Of a stretch of DNA of 64,000 nucleotides, positions 17,096-26,887 are shown in pieces (position 1 is the stretch's first letter; each line of letters starts with the position of its first letter). The DNA lies in contig CAAFTU010000069.1 in assembly GCA_900766005.1 (NCBI GenBank), positions 1 through 64,000 of the forward strand, given 5' to 3'. The position numbers and the translations under genes were made by a program. Under the pieces are notes generated by a model. The model saw only the letters and a program-made list of their open reading frames with translations, ran no database searches and was not told the origin of the DNA. The DNA comes from an uncultured Bacteroides sp. (GTDB lineage: Bacteria > Bacteroidota > Bacteroidia > Bacteroidales > Bacteroidaceae).

Positions 17096-17679
17096 TAAAA
17101 AAACCGAAAATAAAATCAATTCCGTATGAGGAGTTTATCGACAATGAATCATTGGAAAAGCTGGTCAAAGAGCTCAATGCAGGAGGAGCCAACGTGGCTC
17201 TTGGCGTGCTCGACGACTTCATCAACTGGGGACGCAGCAACTCGCTGTGGCCGCTCACGTTTGCTACCAGCTGCTGCGGTATCGAATTCATGGCATTGGG
17301 TGCCGCCCGTTACGACATGGCCCGCTTCGGGTTTGAAGTAGCCCGTGCCAGTCCGCGTCAGGCCGACATGATCATGGTGTGCGGAACCATCACCAACAAG
17401 ATGGCCCCCGTACTGAAACGTCTGTACGACCAGATGCCCGATCCGAAATATGTCATTGCCGTGGGAGGATGTGCCGTGAGTGGTGGTCCTTTCAAGAAAT
17501 CCTATCACGTAGTCAACGGAGTGGATAAGATTCTTCCGGTAGACGTATACATTCCGGGCTGTCCTCCCCGCCCTGAAGCCTTCTATTATGGAATGATGCA
17601 GCTTCAGCGCAAGGTGAAAATCGAAAAATTCTTCGGTGGAGTGAACAGAAAAGAGAAAAAGCCGGAAGTAAATGAATAA
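17086..17679 (+). CDS. nuoB: NADH-quinone oxidoreductase subunit B
   Basis: Peripheral subunit carrying the terminal N2 iron-sulfur cluster, which passes electrons to quinone. From ATG 17086 the protein has 197 residues; the four cluster cysteines are Cys63 and Cys64 (TSCCGIEFM), Cys129 (AVGGCAVSGG) and Cys159 (PGCPPRPEA). The chosen ATG overlaps the 3' end of nuoA by 10 bp; an upstream TTG (17065) in frame is possible but less likely. The position between nuoA and nuoCD is the standard order. Confidence 0.96.
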   Translation: MEIIKKPKIKSIPYEEFIDNESLEKLVKELNAGGANVALGVLDDFINWGRSNSLWPLTFATSCCGIEFMALGAARYDMARFGFEVARASPRQADMIMVCGTITNKMAPVLKRLYDQMPDPKYVIAVGGCAVSGGPFKKSYHVVNGVDKILPVDVYIPGCPPRPEAFYYGMMQLQRKVKIEKFFGGVNRKEKKPEVNE

Positions 17680-17697
17680 CAATTAGCTAAAACAGAC

Positions 17698-19290
17698 ATG
17701 CAAGAAATACAATTTATAGCCCCTGAAGCCCTACACGATGAGATGCTCCGCCTGCGCAATGAAAAGCAGATGGACTTTCTGGAAAGCCTCACCGGTATGG
17801 ACTGGGGAATCGCAGACGAAAAAGACAGCCCGGAGAAACTACGGGGACTGGGGGTGGTCTATCACTTGGAATCCACGATCACCGGGGAACGCATAGCGCT
17901 CCAGACAGCTACTGCCAACCGGGAGCAACCGGAACTGCCGTCGGTAAGTGACATTTGGAAAATAGCCGATTTCTATGAGCGTGAAGTGTATGATTTCTAC
18001 GGCATTATCTTTGTGGGACACCCCGATATGCGCCGTCTGTACCTGCGCAACGACTGGGTGGGCCATCCGATGCGCAAGGACAACGATCCCGAAAAGGACA
18101 ACCCGCTGTGCATGACCAATGAAGAAACCTTCGACACCACCCAGGAAATTGAACTGAATTCCGACGGAACCATCAAAAACAAGGAGACCAAGCTCTTCGG
18201 AGAAGAGGAATACATTGTCAACATCGGTCCGCAACACCCTGCCACCCACGGTGTGATGCGTTTCCGCGTGTCGCTGGAAGGAGAAATCATCCGCAAGATT
18301 GATGCCAACTGCGGCTATATCCACCGGGGAATCGAGAAGATGAACGAAAGCCTGACCTACCCGCAGACACTGGCGCTGACCGACCGTCTGGACTACCTGG
18401 GAGCCCATCAGAACCGCCATGCCTTGTGTATGTGTATCGAGAAAGCCATGGGCATTGAAGTCAGCGAACGCGTGCAGTACATCCGCACCATCATGGACGA
18501 GCTGCAGCGCATCGACTCCCATCTTCTATTCTATTCCTGTCTGGCCATGGACTTGGGGGCTCTGACTGCCTTCTTCTACGGATTCCGCGACCGTGAAAAG
18601 ATATTGGATATCTTCGAGGAAACCTGCGGCGGACGACTCATCATGAACTACAACACCATCGGCGGTGTGCAGGCCGACATTCATCCCAATTTCGTGAAAC
18701 GGGTGAAAGAGTTCATCCCCTACCTCAGAGGCATTATCCATGAATATCACGATATATTCACGGGCAACATCATTGCCCAAAGCCGTATGAAAGGCGTAGG
18801 CGTACTGAGCCGTGAAGATGCCATCTCGTTTGGCTGTACGGGAGGTACAGGCCGTGCTTCGGGCTGGGCCTGCGACGTGCGCAAACGCATGCCGTACGGG
18901 GTATATGACAAGGTGGACTTCAAAGAAATTCTCTACACCGAAGGCGACTGCTTTGCCCGTTACCTGGTACGTATGGACGAAATAATGGAAAGTCTGCATA
19001 TCATCGAACAGCTCATCGACAACATTCCCGAAGGACCCTATCAGGAAAAGATGAAACCCATCATCCGCGTGCCGGAAGGAAGCTATTATGCGGCCGTAGA
19101 AGGAAGCCGTGGTGAGTTTGGCGTGTTCCTTGAAAGCCAGGGAGAAAAAATGCCCTACCGCCTGCATTACCGTTCCACCGGTCTGCCGCTGGTTGCCGCT
19201 ATCGACACCATCTGCCGGGGAGCCAAGATTGCCGACCTGATTGCCATCGGCGGAACCATCGATTATGTAGTGCCCGATATTGACAGATAA
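17698..19290 (+). CDS. nuoCD: Fused NADH-quinone oxidoreductase subunits C and D
   Basis: The 530-residue fusion forms the core of the hydrophilic arm next to the quinone pocket. Residues 1 to about 135 are NuoC, with YEREVYDFYGI and RRLYLRNDWVGHP. After a linker, residues about 165-530 are NuoD, with GPQHPATHGVMRF at 177-189, the KMNES segment, DRLDYLGAHQN and the C-terminal IGGTIDYVVPDIDR. The HPATHGV loop contributes the quinone-headgroup His. C-D fusion is common in bacteria including Enterobacteria and Bacteroidetes. The operon goes directly to nuoH; the NADH-oxidising subunits E, F and G expected in a 14-subunit complex are absent. Confidence 0.96.
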   Translation: MQEIQFIAPEALHDEMLRLRNEKQMDFLESLTGMDWGIADEKDSPEKLRGLGVVYHLESTITGERIALQTATANREQPELPSVSDIWKIADFYEREVYDFYGIIFVGHPDMRRLYLRNDWVGHPMRKDNDPEKDNPLCMTNEETFDTTQEIELNSDGTIKNKETKLFGEEEYIVNIGPQHPATHGVMRFRVSLEGEIIRKIDANCGYIHRGIEKMNESLTYPQTLALTDRLDYLGAHQNRHALCMCIEKAMGIEVSERVQYIRTIMDELQRIDSHLLFYSCLAMDLGALTAFFYGFRDREKILDIFEETCGGRLIMNYNTIGGVQADIHPNFVKRVKEFIPYLRGIIHEYHDIFTGNIIAQSRMKGVGVLSREDAISFGCTGGTGRASGWACDVRKRMPYGVYDKVDFKEILYTEGDCFARYLVRMDEIMESLHIIEQLIDNIPEGPYQEKMKPIIRVPEGSYYAAVEGSRGEFGVFLESQGEKMPYRLHYRSTGLPLVAAIDTICRGAKIADLIAIGGTIDYVVPDIDR

Positions 19291-19306
19291 CTAAACTCTC
19301 AAAAAT

Positions 19307-20383
19307 ATGTTCGATTTTAGTATAGTAACAAAATGGATACATGAGCTGCTTCTCTCTCTGATGCCTGAAGGAGCAGCCGTCTTTATAGAATGTGTGGCAG
19401 TGGGCGTGTGTCTGGTGGCACTCTATGCCATCCTGGCCATCATTCTGATTTACATGGAGCGCAAAGTCTGCGGATTCTTCCAATGCCGTCTGGGCCCCAA
19501 CCGCGTAGGTAAATGGGGAACCATCCAAGTGGTGTGCGACGTGCTCAAGATGCTGACGAAAGAAATCTTCATGCCCAAGGGAGCCGACCGTTTCCTTTAC
19601 AACCTCGCCCCCTTCATGGTCATCATCGCCTCTTTCCTCACCTTCTCGTGCATTCCGTTCAATAAAGGAGCCGAGATACTGGACTTCAACGTAGGCGTCT
19701 TCTTCCTGCTGGCAGCTTCCAGCATCGGTGTGGTAGGTATCCTGCTGGCCGGATGGGGAAGTAACAACAAATTCTCACTGATCGGTGCCATGCGTAGCGG
19801 TGCCCAGATCATCAGCTACGAACTGTCGGTGGGCATGAGCATCATGACCATGGTGGTGCTGACTGGCACCTTGCAGTTCTCCGAGATTGTGAACAACCAG
19901 GCCGACGGATGGTACATCTTCAAAGGCCATCTGCCCGCACTGATTGCATTCATTGTCTACCTGATAGCCGGCAACGCCGAATGTAACCGCGGTCCGTTCG
20001 ACCTTCCCGAAGCGGAAAGTGAGCTGACAGCCGGCTACCACACCGAGTATTCCGGTATGGGATTCGGTTTCTTCTATCTGGCAGAATACCTCAACCTGTT
20101 TATCGTGGCCAGCGTAGCCACCACCATCTTCCTGGGAGGATGGATGCCGCTGCATGTAGCCGGACTGGACGGATTCAACGCCATCATGGACTACATTCCC
20201 GGGTTTGTATGGTTCTTCGGCAAAGCCTTCTTCGTGGTCTTCCTGCTCATGTGGATCAAATGGACCTTCCCCCGCTTGCGTATCGACCAGATACTTAACC
20301 TGGAATGGAAATACCTGGTTCCCATCTCAATGGTAAACTTACTGATTATGGCCTGTTGCGTAGCCTTCGGCCTCCATTTCTGA
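19307..20383 (+). CDS. nuoH: NADH-quinone oxidoreductase subunit H
   Basis: Membrane subunit of 358 residues with about eight transmembrane helices. It joins the hydrophilic arm to the proton-pumping arm and forms part of the quinone tunnel. Family signatures are YMERKVCGFFQCRLGPNRVG near residues 50-70 and the acidic loop RGPFDLPEAESELTAGYHTEYSG near 225-250. Both are intact. It lies 16 bp after nuoCD and 12 bp before nuoI. Confidence 0.96.
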   Translation: MFDFSIVTKWIHELLLSLMPEGAAVFIECVAVGVCLVALYAILAIILIYMERKVCGFFQCRLGPNRVGKWGTIQVVCDVLKMLTKEIFMPKGADRFLYNLAPFMVIIASFLTFSCIPFNKGAEILDFNVGVFFLLAASSIGVVGILLAGWGSNNKFSLIGAMRSGAQIISYELSVGMSIMTMVVLTGTLQFSEIVNNQADGWYIFKGHLPALIAFIVYLIAGNAECNRGPFDLPEAESELTAGYHTEYSGMGFGFFYLAEYLNLFIVASVATTIFLGGWMPLHVAGLDGFNAIMDYIPGFVWFFGKAFFVVFLLMWIKWTFPRLRIDQILNLEWKYLVPISMVNLLIMACCVAFGLHF

Positions 20384-20395
20384 TAATTTGCAACT

Positions 20396-20884
20396 ATGGA
20401 ATATAAAGATAAAAAATATACCTATTTAGGAGGTCTGGTACACGGCATCAGCACACTGGCAACGGGTATGAAGACCAGTATCAAAGTCTACTTCCGCAAG
20501 AAAGTGACCGAACAATATCCCGAAAACCGGAAAGAGCTGAAGATGTTCGACCGTTTCCGCGGAACCCTGACCATGCCTCACAACGAGAACAACGAACACC
20601 ACTGTGTGGCCTGCGGACTCTGCCAGTCGGCCTGTCCCAACGGCACCATCCATGTGACCAGCGAAACGGTGGAAACAGAAGACGGAAAGAAGAAAAAAGT
20701 GCTGTCTGCCTACGAATACGATCTGGGCTCCTGCATCTTCTGCCAGCTGTGTGTGAATGCTTGTCCGCACAACGCCATCACCTTCGACCAGAACTTTGAG
20801 CATGCCGTATTCGACCGCTCCAAGCTCGTTTTGAAACTCAACCATGAAGGAAGTAAAGTTATAGAAAAGAAAAAAGAAAATTAA
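20396..20884 (+). CDS. nuoI: NADH-quinone oxidoreductase subunit I
   Basis: Ferredoxin-like subunit of 162 residues that carries two [4Fe-4S] clusters (N6a and N6b) leading to NuoB. Both CxxCxxCxxxCP motifs are present: cysteines 70, 73, 76, 80 and 113, 116, 119, 123. The segment between the two motifs is longer than usual and lysine/glutamate rich. With NuoE, F and G missing, NuoI is the most likely entry point for electrons from a soluble donor such as ferredoxin (inference). nuoJ starts two bases after its stop. Confidence 0.95.
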   Translation: MEYKDKKYTYLGGLVHGISTLATGMKTSIKVYFRKKVTEQYPENRKELKMFDRFRGTLTMPHNENNEHHCVACGLCQSACPNGTIHVTSETVETEDGKKKKVLSAYEYDLGSCIFCQLCVNACPHNAITFDQNFEHAVFDRSKLVLKLNHEGSKVIEKKKEN

Positions 20885-20886
20885 AT

Positions 20887-21399
20887 ATGGGATCAACACT
20901 AGAAACGGTAGTATTCTACTTCTTGGCAGCCTTTATCGTTGCCATGTCTGTCATGACGGTGACCACCCAGCGCATTGTGCGCTCAGCAACCTATCTGCTG
21001 TTTGTCCTCTTCGGCACAGCCGGCATCTATTTTCTGCTCGGCTACACCTTTTTAGGCTCAGTGCAGATTATGGTATACGCAGGCGGTATCGTTGTACTTT
21101 ATGTATTCTCCATCCTGCTCACCAGTGGAGAAGGCGACCGGGCCGAAAGGCTGAAATGGAGCAAATTCCTTGCGGGGCTGTTTACGATGCTGGCCGGACT
21201 GATTACCATCCTGGTCATCACCCTCAAGCACCAATTTCTCCAGACCCCCAATCTGGCCCCTGTTGAAAAGAATATCCACACCATCGGACATGCCCTTCTC
21301 AGCAGCGACAAGTACGGTTACGTATTGCCATTTGAAGCAGTCAGCATCCTGCTGCTGGCCTGTATCATTGGCGGTATCATGATTGCCCGTAAGAGATAA
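20887..21399 (+). CDS. nuoJ: NADH-quinone oxidoreductase subunit J
   Basis: Membrane subunit of 170 residues with five predicted helices. The conserved YTFLGSVQIMVYAGGIVVLYVF segment in the middle includes the pi-bulge helix that takes part in coupling electron transfer to proton movement. The C-terminal hydrophobic helix ends in IGGIMIARKR. Length and gene order (I-J-K) fit NuoJ. The start is set by the short gap (2 bp) to nuoI. Confidence 0.94.
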   Translation: MGSTLETVVFYFLAAFIVAMSVMTVTTQRIVRSATYLLFVLFGTAGIYFLLGYTFLGSVQIMVYAGGIVVLYVFSILLTSGEGDRAERLKWSKFLAGLFTMLAGLITILVITLKHQFLQTPNLAPVEKNIHTIGHALLSSDKYGYVLPFEAVSILLLACIIGGIMIARKR

Positions 21400-21430
21400 C
21401 CCAATTATTAAACGCTAAATTAGTGCCAAT

Positions 21431-21739
21431 ATGATACACATGGAATATTATCTGGTAGTCTCCACCCTGATGATGTTTGCAGGAATCTACGGATTCTTCA
21501 CCCGTCGCAACACGCTGGCTATCCTGATATCCGTCGAATTAATGCTGAATGCAACCGATATCAACTTCGCTGTATTCAACCGTTTTCTGTTTCCGGAAGG
21601 CATGGAAGGCTATTTCTTTGCCCTGTTTTCCATCGCTATTTCAGCAGCAGAAACGGCCATTGCCATTGCCATCATGATCAACATCTACCGCAACATCCGA
21701 AGCATACAGGTGCGCAATCTGGATGAAATGAAATGGTAA
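21431..21739 (+). CDS. nuoK: NADH-quinone oxidoreductase subunit K
   Basis: Small 102-residue membrane subunit with three helices, an MrpC-type antiporter homologue. The buried glutamates that carry protons are visible: ISVELMLNATDINF in helix 2 and AISAAETAIAIAIM in helix 3. A second ATG four codons in (21440, MEYYLVV) is an equally possible start. It lies between nuoJ and nuoL, as usual. Confidence 0.94.
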   Translation: MIHMEYYLVVSTLMMFAGIYGFFTRRNTLAILISVELMLNATDINFAVFNRFLFPEGMEGYFFALFSIAISAAETAIAIAIMINIYRNIRSIQVRNLDEMKW

Positions 21740-21787
21740 CAGCACCCGTAAAACATAAGTATAAACCTATCAATTAAATAACACTGT

Positions 21788-23677
21788 ATGGAACTAACAA
21801 TTCTGATACTCCTTCTTCCATTCCTTTCGTTCCTGCTTCTGGGAATCGGAGGCAAATGGATGTCTCACCGCACGGCAGGCATCATCGGCACGACGGTATT
21901 GGGAGCGGTCACTGTCCTATCCTATGCGACAGCCTACCTCTATTTCTCTGCCCCCCGACTGGCAGACGGTACCTTTGCCACCCTAATGCCCTATAATTTC
22001 GTGTGGCTTCCCTTCACGGAAACCCTTCATTTTGACTTAGGCATTCTGCTCGACCCCATATCCGTGATGATGCTGATTGTCATCACCACCGTATCGCTGA
22101 TGGTACACATCTATTCCTTCGGCTATATGAAAGGAGAAGTGGGCTTCCAGCGCTACTATGCCTTCCTGTCGCTGTTTACTATGTCCATGCTCGGACTGGT
22201 GGTAGCTACCAATATCTTCCAGATGTACCTCTTCTGGGAGCTGGTGGGAGTAAGTTCCTACCTGCTCATCGGATTCTACTACACCAAACCGGCTGCCATC
22301 TCCGCATCCAAGAAAGCCTTCATCGTGACCCGTTTTGCGGATTTAGGCTTCCTCATCGGTATCCTGATTTACGGCTACTACGGAGGCACCTTCGGATTTA
22401 CTCCCGACAGCGTGTCCCTGCTCAGTGGCGGAGCAGCCATGCTTCCCCTGGCCCTCGGACTGATGTTTGTGGGCGGTGCCGGTAAGAGTGCCATGTTCCC
22501 GCTGCACATCTGGCTGCCCGATGCGATGGAAGGACCGACACCCGTCAGTGCCCTGATTCATGCTGCTACCATGGTGGTGGCCGGCGTTTATCTGGTGGCC
22601 CGCATGTACCCGCTGTTCATTGCCTACGCTCCCGACACCCTGCACATCGTTGCCTGGGTAGGTGCCTTCACCGCATTCTATGCAGCGAGCGTAGCCTGCG
22701 TACAGTCCGACATCAAGCGTGTACTGGCTTTCTCCACCATCTCCCAGATCGGTTTCATGATGGTGGCCCTCGGCGTATGCACCTCCATGAACCCGCATGA
22801 AGGAGGACTGGGATACATGGCCTCTCTGTTCCACTTGTTCACCCATGCCATGTTCAAAGCCTTGCTCTTCCTGGGAGCAGGTAGCATCATCCATGCCGTT
22901 CACTCCAACGAAATGAGCGCCATGGGAGGTCTGCGCAAATACATGCCCGTAACCCACATCACCTTCCTGATAGCCTGTCTGGCCATTGCCGGCATCCCGC
23001 CCTTCTCCGGATTCTTCTCCAAAGATGAAATCCTGGCCGCCTGTTTCCAATACAGTGCAGCGATGGGATGGATTATGACCGTCATTGCTGCTATGACCGC
23101 CTTCTACATGTTCCGCCTCTACTACGGCATCTTCTGGGGAAAAGAAAACAAAGAACTGCATGCCCAGCACACTCCGCATGAAAGTCCGCTGAGCATGACC
23201 TTCCCGCTGATGTTCCTGGCAGGCGTGACCTGTGTGGCCGGATTCATTCCTTTCGGCCACTTTATCAGTGCCAACGGTGAGTCTTACACCATCCACCTCG
23301 ATGCCACTGTAGCTACCACGAGTGTCGTGATTGCTCTGCTGTCTATCGCTGTGGCCACTTGGATGTACAAGAAAGAACAACAGCCGGTGGCTGATGCCCT
23401 TGCCAAACAGTTCAAGACACTGCACAAGGCAGCTTATCACCGTTTCTACATTGATGAAATATACCAGTTTATCACTCATAAAATCATCTTCCGCTGCATC
23501 TCCACCCCCATTGCCTGGTGGGACCGCCACGTGGTAGACGGATTCTTTGATTTTCTGGCTTGGGCAACGCAGGCCACCAGCGACGAGATTCGCGGCTTGC
23601 AGAGCGGTCAGGTGCAACAGTATGCGTATGTATTCCTCTGCGGTGCACTGGCCCTCATCCTGTTGCTGATTCTATAA
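21788..23677 (+). CDS. nuoL: NADH-quinone oxidoreductase subunit L
   Basis: The largest antiporter-like subunit, 629 residues with about 16 transmembrane helices and the long lateral C-terminal helix that follows a YRFYIDEIYQFI-type segment. Proton-pathway signatures include LFWELVGVSSYLLIG with the key Glu, AGKSAMFPLHIWLPDAMEGPTPVSALIH with the key Lys, and LFHLFTHAMFKALLFL. It forms the distal proton channel of complex I. All expected regions are present. Confidence 0.96.
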   Translation: MELTILILLLPFLSFLLLGIGGKWMSHRTAGIIGTTVLGAVTVLSYATAYLYFSAPRLADGTFATLMPYNFVWLPFTETLHFDLGILLDPISVMMLIVITTVSLMVHIYSFGYMKGEVGFQRYYAFLSLFTMSMLGLVVATNIFQMYLFWELVGVSSYLLIGFYYTKPAAISASKKAFIVTRFADLGFLIGILIYGYYGGTFGFTPDSVSLLSGGAAMLPLALGLMFVGGAGKSAMFPLHIWLPDAMEGPTPVSALIHAATMVVAGVYLVARMYPLFIAYAPDTLHIVAWVGAFTAFYAASVACVQSDIKRVLAFSTISQIGFMMVALGVCTSMNPHEGGLGYMASLFHLFTHAMFKALLFLGAGSIIHAVHSNEMSAMGGLRKYMPVTHITFLIACLAIAGIPPFSGFFSKDEILAACFQYSAAMGWIMTVIAAMTAFYMFRLYYGIFWGKENKELHAQHTPHESPLSMTFPLMFLAGVTCVAGFIPFGHFISANGESYTIHLDATVATTSVVIALLSIAVATWMYKKEQQPVADALAKQFKTLHKAAYHRFYIDEIYQFITHKIIFRCISTPIAWWDRHVVDGFFDFLAWATQATSDEIRGLQSGQVQQYAYVFLCGALALILLLIL

Positions 23678-23709
23678 ATAATAAAACGACTAAAAAGTAA
23701 AATAGAAAG

Positions 23710-25194
23710 ATGAACTTCTTATCGATATTTGTACTCATTCCTTTGCTGATGCTCGCCGGTCTGTGGGCAGCACGAAGCATCAAAGCCATTCGCGGAGTGA
23801 TGGTAGCCGGTTCGTCGGCCCTGCTGATTTCCGCCATTGCGCTTACACTCATGTACTGGGGAGAACGTACAGCCGGCAACACAGCCGAAATGCTCTTCCG
23901 TGCCGACACCCTGTGGTATGCCCCGCTGCACATTTCCTACTCTGTAGGTGTAGATGGCATCTCCGTAGCCATGCTGCTGCTGTCGGCCATCATCGTATTT
24001 ACCGGTACATTCGCTTCCTGGCGACTGCAACCGCTCACCAAGGAGTATTTCCTCTGGTTCACACTCTTGTCAATGGGAGTCTTCGGATTCTTTATATCCG
24101 TCGACCTGTTCACCATGTTTATGTTCTACGAAATTGCCCTCATCCCCATGTACCTGCTCATTGGTGTATGGGGATCGGGACGCAAGGAATATGCAGCCAT
24201 GAAGCTCACCCTGATGCTCATGGGCGGCTCGGCTTTCCTGCTCATCGGCATACTGGGCATCTATTTCGGTTCGGGTGCCACCACCATGAACCTGCTTGAA
24301 ATTGCCCATGCACACAACATTCCCTTCGAGCAGCAATGTATCTGGTTCCCGCTCACCTTCCTTGGATTCGGTGTGCTGGGTGCCCTCTTCCCCTTCCACA
24401 CCTGGAGCCCCGACGGTCATGCTTCTGCCCCCACGGCAGTATCCATGCTCCACGCCGGCGTACTGATGAAACTGGGAGGATACGGATGTTTCCGCATCGC
24501 CATCTATCTGATGCCCGAAGCAGCCAACGAGCTTTCGTGGATTTTCCTGATTCTCACCGGTATCTCCGTAGTCTACGGCGCCTTCTCGGCCTGCGTTCAG
24601 ACCGACCTGAAATACATCAACGCCTATTCATCCGTATCTCACTGCGGACTGGTGCTGTTTGCCATCCTGATGCTGAACCAAACGGCAGCTACCGGAGCCA
24701 TCCTGCAGATGCTTTCACACGGATTGATGACAGCCCTCTTCTTTGCCCTGATTGGTATGATTTACGGACGTACCCACACCCGTGACGTGCGTGAACTTTC
24801 GGGTCTGATGAAGGTGATGCCTTTCTTAAGTGTATGCTATGTCATTGCCGGTCTGGCCAACTTAGGATTGCCGGGACTGAGCGGTTTCATTGCCGAAATG
24901 ACCATCTTCGTCGGTTCCTTCCAGAACAATGATGTGTTCCATCGCACGCTGACCATCATAGCCTGCACCTCCATCGTCATCACCGCAGTCTACATCCTGC
25001 GCCTGGTGGGCAAGATTCTGTACGGCACCTGCACCAACGAGCATCACCTCACCCTAAGCGATGCCACTTGGGATGAACGCGTGGCCGTCATCGGCCTCAT
25101 CATCTGCGTAGCCGGACTGGGTATGGCGCCTTTCTGGGTGAGCCACATGATCGGACAGAGCGTACTGCCTGTGGTTTCACAACTCATTCCATAA
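23710..25194 (+). CDS. nuoM: NADH-quinone oxidoreductase subunit M
   Basis: Antiporter-like membrane subunit of 494 residues with about 14 helices, forming the middle proton channel. Conserved points are SVGVDGISVAML, FMFYEIALIPMYLLIGVWGSG with the channel Glu, LGALFPFHTWSPDGHASAPTAVSMLHAGVLMK and YSSVSHCGLVLF. It sits between nuoL and nuoN, each separated by short gaps, and shows no sign of damage. Confidence 0.96.
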   Translation: MNFLSIFVLIPLLMLAGLWAARSIKAIRGVMVAGSSALLISAIALTLMYWGERTAGNTAEMLFRADTLWYAPLHISYSVGVDGISVAMLLLSAIIVFTGTFASWRLQPLTKEYFLWFTLLSMGVFGFFISVDLFTMFMFYEIALIPMYLLIGVWGSGRKEYAAMKLTLMLMGGSAFLLIGILGIYFGSGATTMNLLEIAHAHNIPFEQQCIWFPLTFLGFGVLGALFPFHTWSPDGHASAPTAVSMLHAGVLMKLGGYGCFRIAIYLMPEAANELSWIFLILTGISVVYGAFSACVQTDLKYINAYSSVSHCGLVLFAILMLNQTAATGAILQMLSHGLMTALFFALIGMIYGRTHTRDVRELSGLMKVMPFLSVCYVIAGLANLGLPGLSGFIAEMTIFVGSFQNNDVFHRTLTIIACTSIVITAVYILRLVGKILYGTCTNEHHLTLSDATWDERVAVIGLIICVAGLGMAPFWVSHMIGQSVLPVVSQLIP

Positions 25195-25236
25195 ACCGGA
25201 ATCTGTAATTACTAACCAATAACTCGTAATCACAAT

Positions 25237-26676
25237 ATGGATTATTCACAATTTCTACATATGAAAGAAGAGATCTCGCTGATAGTTGTCCTGCTGCTGC
25301 TATTCTTTGCCGATCTCTTCATGAGTCCGGATGCCCACAAGAACGACGGCAAAGCACGGCTGAACACCTTGCTGCCCATCCTTCTTCTGACCATCCATAC
25401 CATTATCAACATCCTGCCGGGGAAAGCAGTCGATGCCTTTGGCGGCATGTACCACTACGTACCGATGCAGACCATCGTCAAGACCATTCTGAACATCGGC
25501 ACACTGATTGTGTTCCTCATGTCACACGAATGGATGAAGCGTGAAGACACCTCCTTCAAACAGGGAGAATTCTATGTGCTCACGCTCTCTACCCTCTTCG
25601 GAATGTACCTCATGATTTCGGCCGGTCACTTCCTCATGTTCTTCATCGGACTGGAAACGGCTTCCGTGCCCCTGGCTGCCCTGATTGCATTCGACAAATA
25701 CCGCCACCACTCGGCCGAAGCCGGTGCGAAGTTTATCCTGACCGCCCTCTTCTCCAGTGCCCTGCTGCTGTTTGGCTTGTCCATGATCTACGGTTCCACC
25801 GGCACCCTCTACTTTGATGACCTGCCGGCACGCATCGACGGAAACCCGCTGCAAATCATGGCCTTTGTGTTCTTCTTTACCGGCATGGCCTTCAAGTTGT
25901 CACTCGTTCCGTTCCACCTGTGGACCGCCGACGTGTACGAAGGGGCCCCCAGTGCGGTGACTGCCTACCTGAGCGTGGTATCCAAAGGCTCGGCTGCCTT
26001 TGTGCTGCTCACCATCCTCATCAAGGTATTTGCACCTATCATCAGCGACTGGCAGGAAGTGCTCTATTGGGTCACCATCGCTTCCATCACCATTGCCAAC
26101 CTGTTTGCCGTACGCCAGCAGAACCTGAAGCGACTGATGGCCTTCTCCAGTATCTCACAAGCCGGATACATCATGCTGGGAGTCATCGGAGGTACGGCCC
26201 AAGGCATGACCGCCCTTGTCTACTACGTACTGGTGTATGCCGTAGCCAACCTCGGTGTCTTTGCCGTCATCACCATCGTAGCCCTGCGCAGCCATAAATT
26301 CACCTTGGAAGAATATGCAGGCCTCTACCAAACCAACCCCAAGATAGCGTTTGTCATGACCTTGTCGTTGTTCTCGCTGGCCGGTATTCCGCCGTTTGCA
26401 GGTTTCTTCTCAAAGTTCTTTATCTTTACTGCTGCTTTCCAGGCCGGATTCCACCTGCTGGTATTCATTGCATTGGTCAACACCGTGATTTCACTCTACT
26501 ACTATCTGCTGATAGTGAAAGCGATGTATATCACCCCCTCCGAAAATCCGATACCGACTTTCCAGAGTGACCGATGCACCCAATGGGGACTGGCACTGTG
26601 CACCTTGGGTATCATCGGACTGGGTCTTGCCAGCATCGTATACCAGACCATCGACCAGTTCTCCTTCGGAATCTAA
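25237..26676 (+). CDS. nuoN: NADH-quinone oxidoreductase subunit N
   Basis: Third antiporter-like subunit, 479 residues with about 14 helices, and the last gene of the nuo operon. Recognisable segments are FFIGLETASVPLAALIAFDK with the channel Glu, AFKLSLVPFHLWTADVYEGAPSAVTAYLS-type and FSSISQAGYIMLG. A strong hairpin terminator at 26787-26841 follows. With A, B, CD, H, I, J, K, L, M and N present the operon encodes eleven of fourteen classical subunits, missing E, F and G. Confidence 0.96.
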   Translation: MDYSQFLHMKEEISLIVVLLLLFFADLFMSPDAHKNDGKARLNTLLPILLLTIHTIINILPGKAVDAFGGMYHYVPMQTIVKTILNIGTLIVFLMSHEWMKREDTSFKQGEFYVLTLSTLFGMYLMISAGHFLMFFIGLETASVPLAALIAFDKYRHHSAEAGAKFILTALFSSALLLFGLSMIYGSTGTLYFDDLPARIDGNPLQIMAFVFFFTGMAFKLSLVPFHLWTADVYEGAPSAVTAYLSVVSKGSAAFVLLTILIKVFAPIISDWQEVLYWVTIASITIANLFAVRQQNLKRLMAFSSISQAGYIMLGVIGGTAQGMTALVYYVLVYAVANLGVFAVITIVALRSHKFTLEEYAGLYQTNPKIAFVMTLSLFSLAGIPPFAGFFSKFFIFTAAFQAGFHLLVFIALVNTVISLYYYLLIVKAMYITPSENPIPTFQSDRCTQWGLALCTLGIIGLGLASIVYQTIDQFSFGI

Positions 26677-26786
26677 TCCCGGGAGAATTACTGAAAATAA
26701 ACAGCTGCTGTGTAATCCACTCACGACACAAAGAGAGGAGCACACAGCAGATAGGAAACCCAATCTGAAAACCGGTTGTCCGGATA

Positions 26787-26841
26787 TAAAAAAAACATTC
26801 CCCCTGCCACAGCCCAACTGCGACAGGGGGAATGTTTTTTT
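26787..26841. terminator. Bidirectional terminator between nuoN and topB
   Basis: AACATTCCCCCTG pairs perfectly with CAGGGGGAATGTT around a loop of about 17 nt. Poly-A precedes it and poly-T follows, so it can stop both nuoN (plus) and topB (minus). Confidence 0.9.
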
Positions 26842-26887
26842 CAGGAATCTCCTATTATCCTTATTCCATACAGACCGCTACACTACA

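Noticed and set aside
22343..23617. Minus-strand frame of about 420 codons opposite nuoL
   Set aside because: Antisense to a well-conserved nuoL; the product has no recognisable fold and there is no promoter.
26703..26750. Inverted repeat CTGCTGTGT / ACACAGCAG after nuoN
   Set aside because: Nine-bp stem with a 28-nt loop, no T-run and just before a much better terminator; may be chance.
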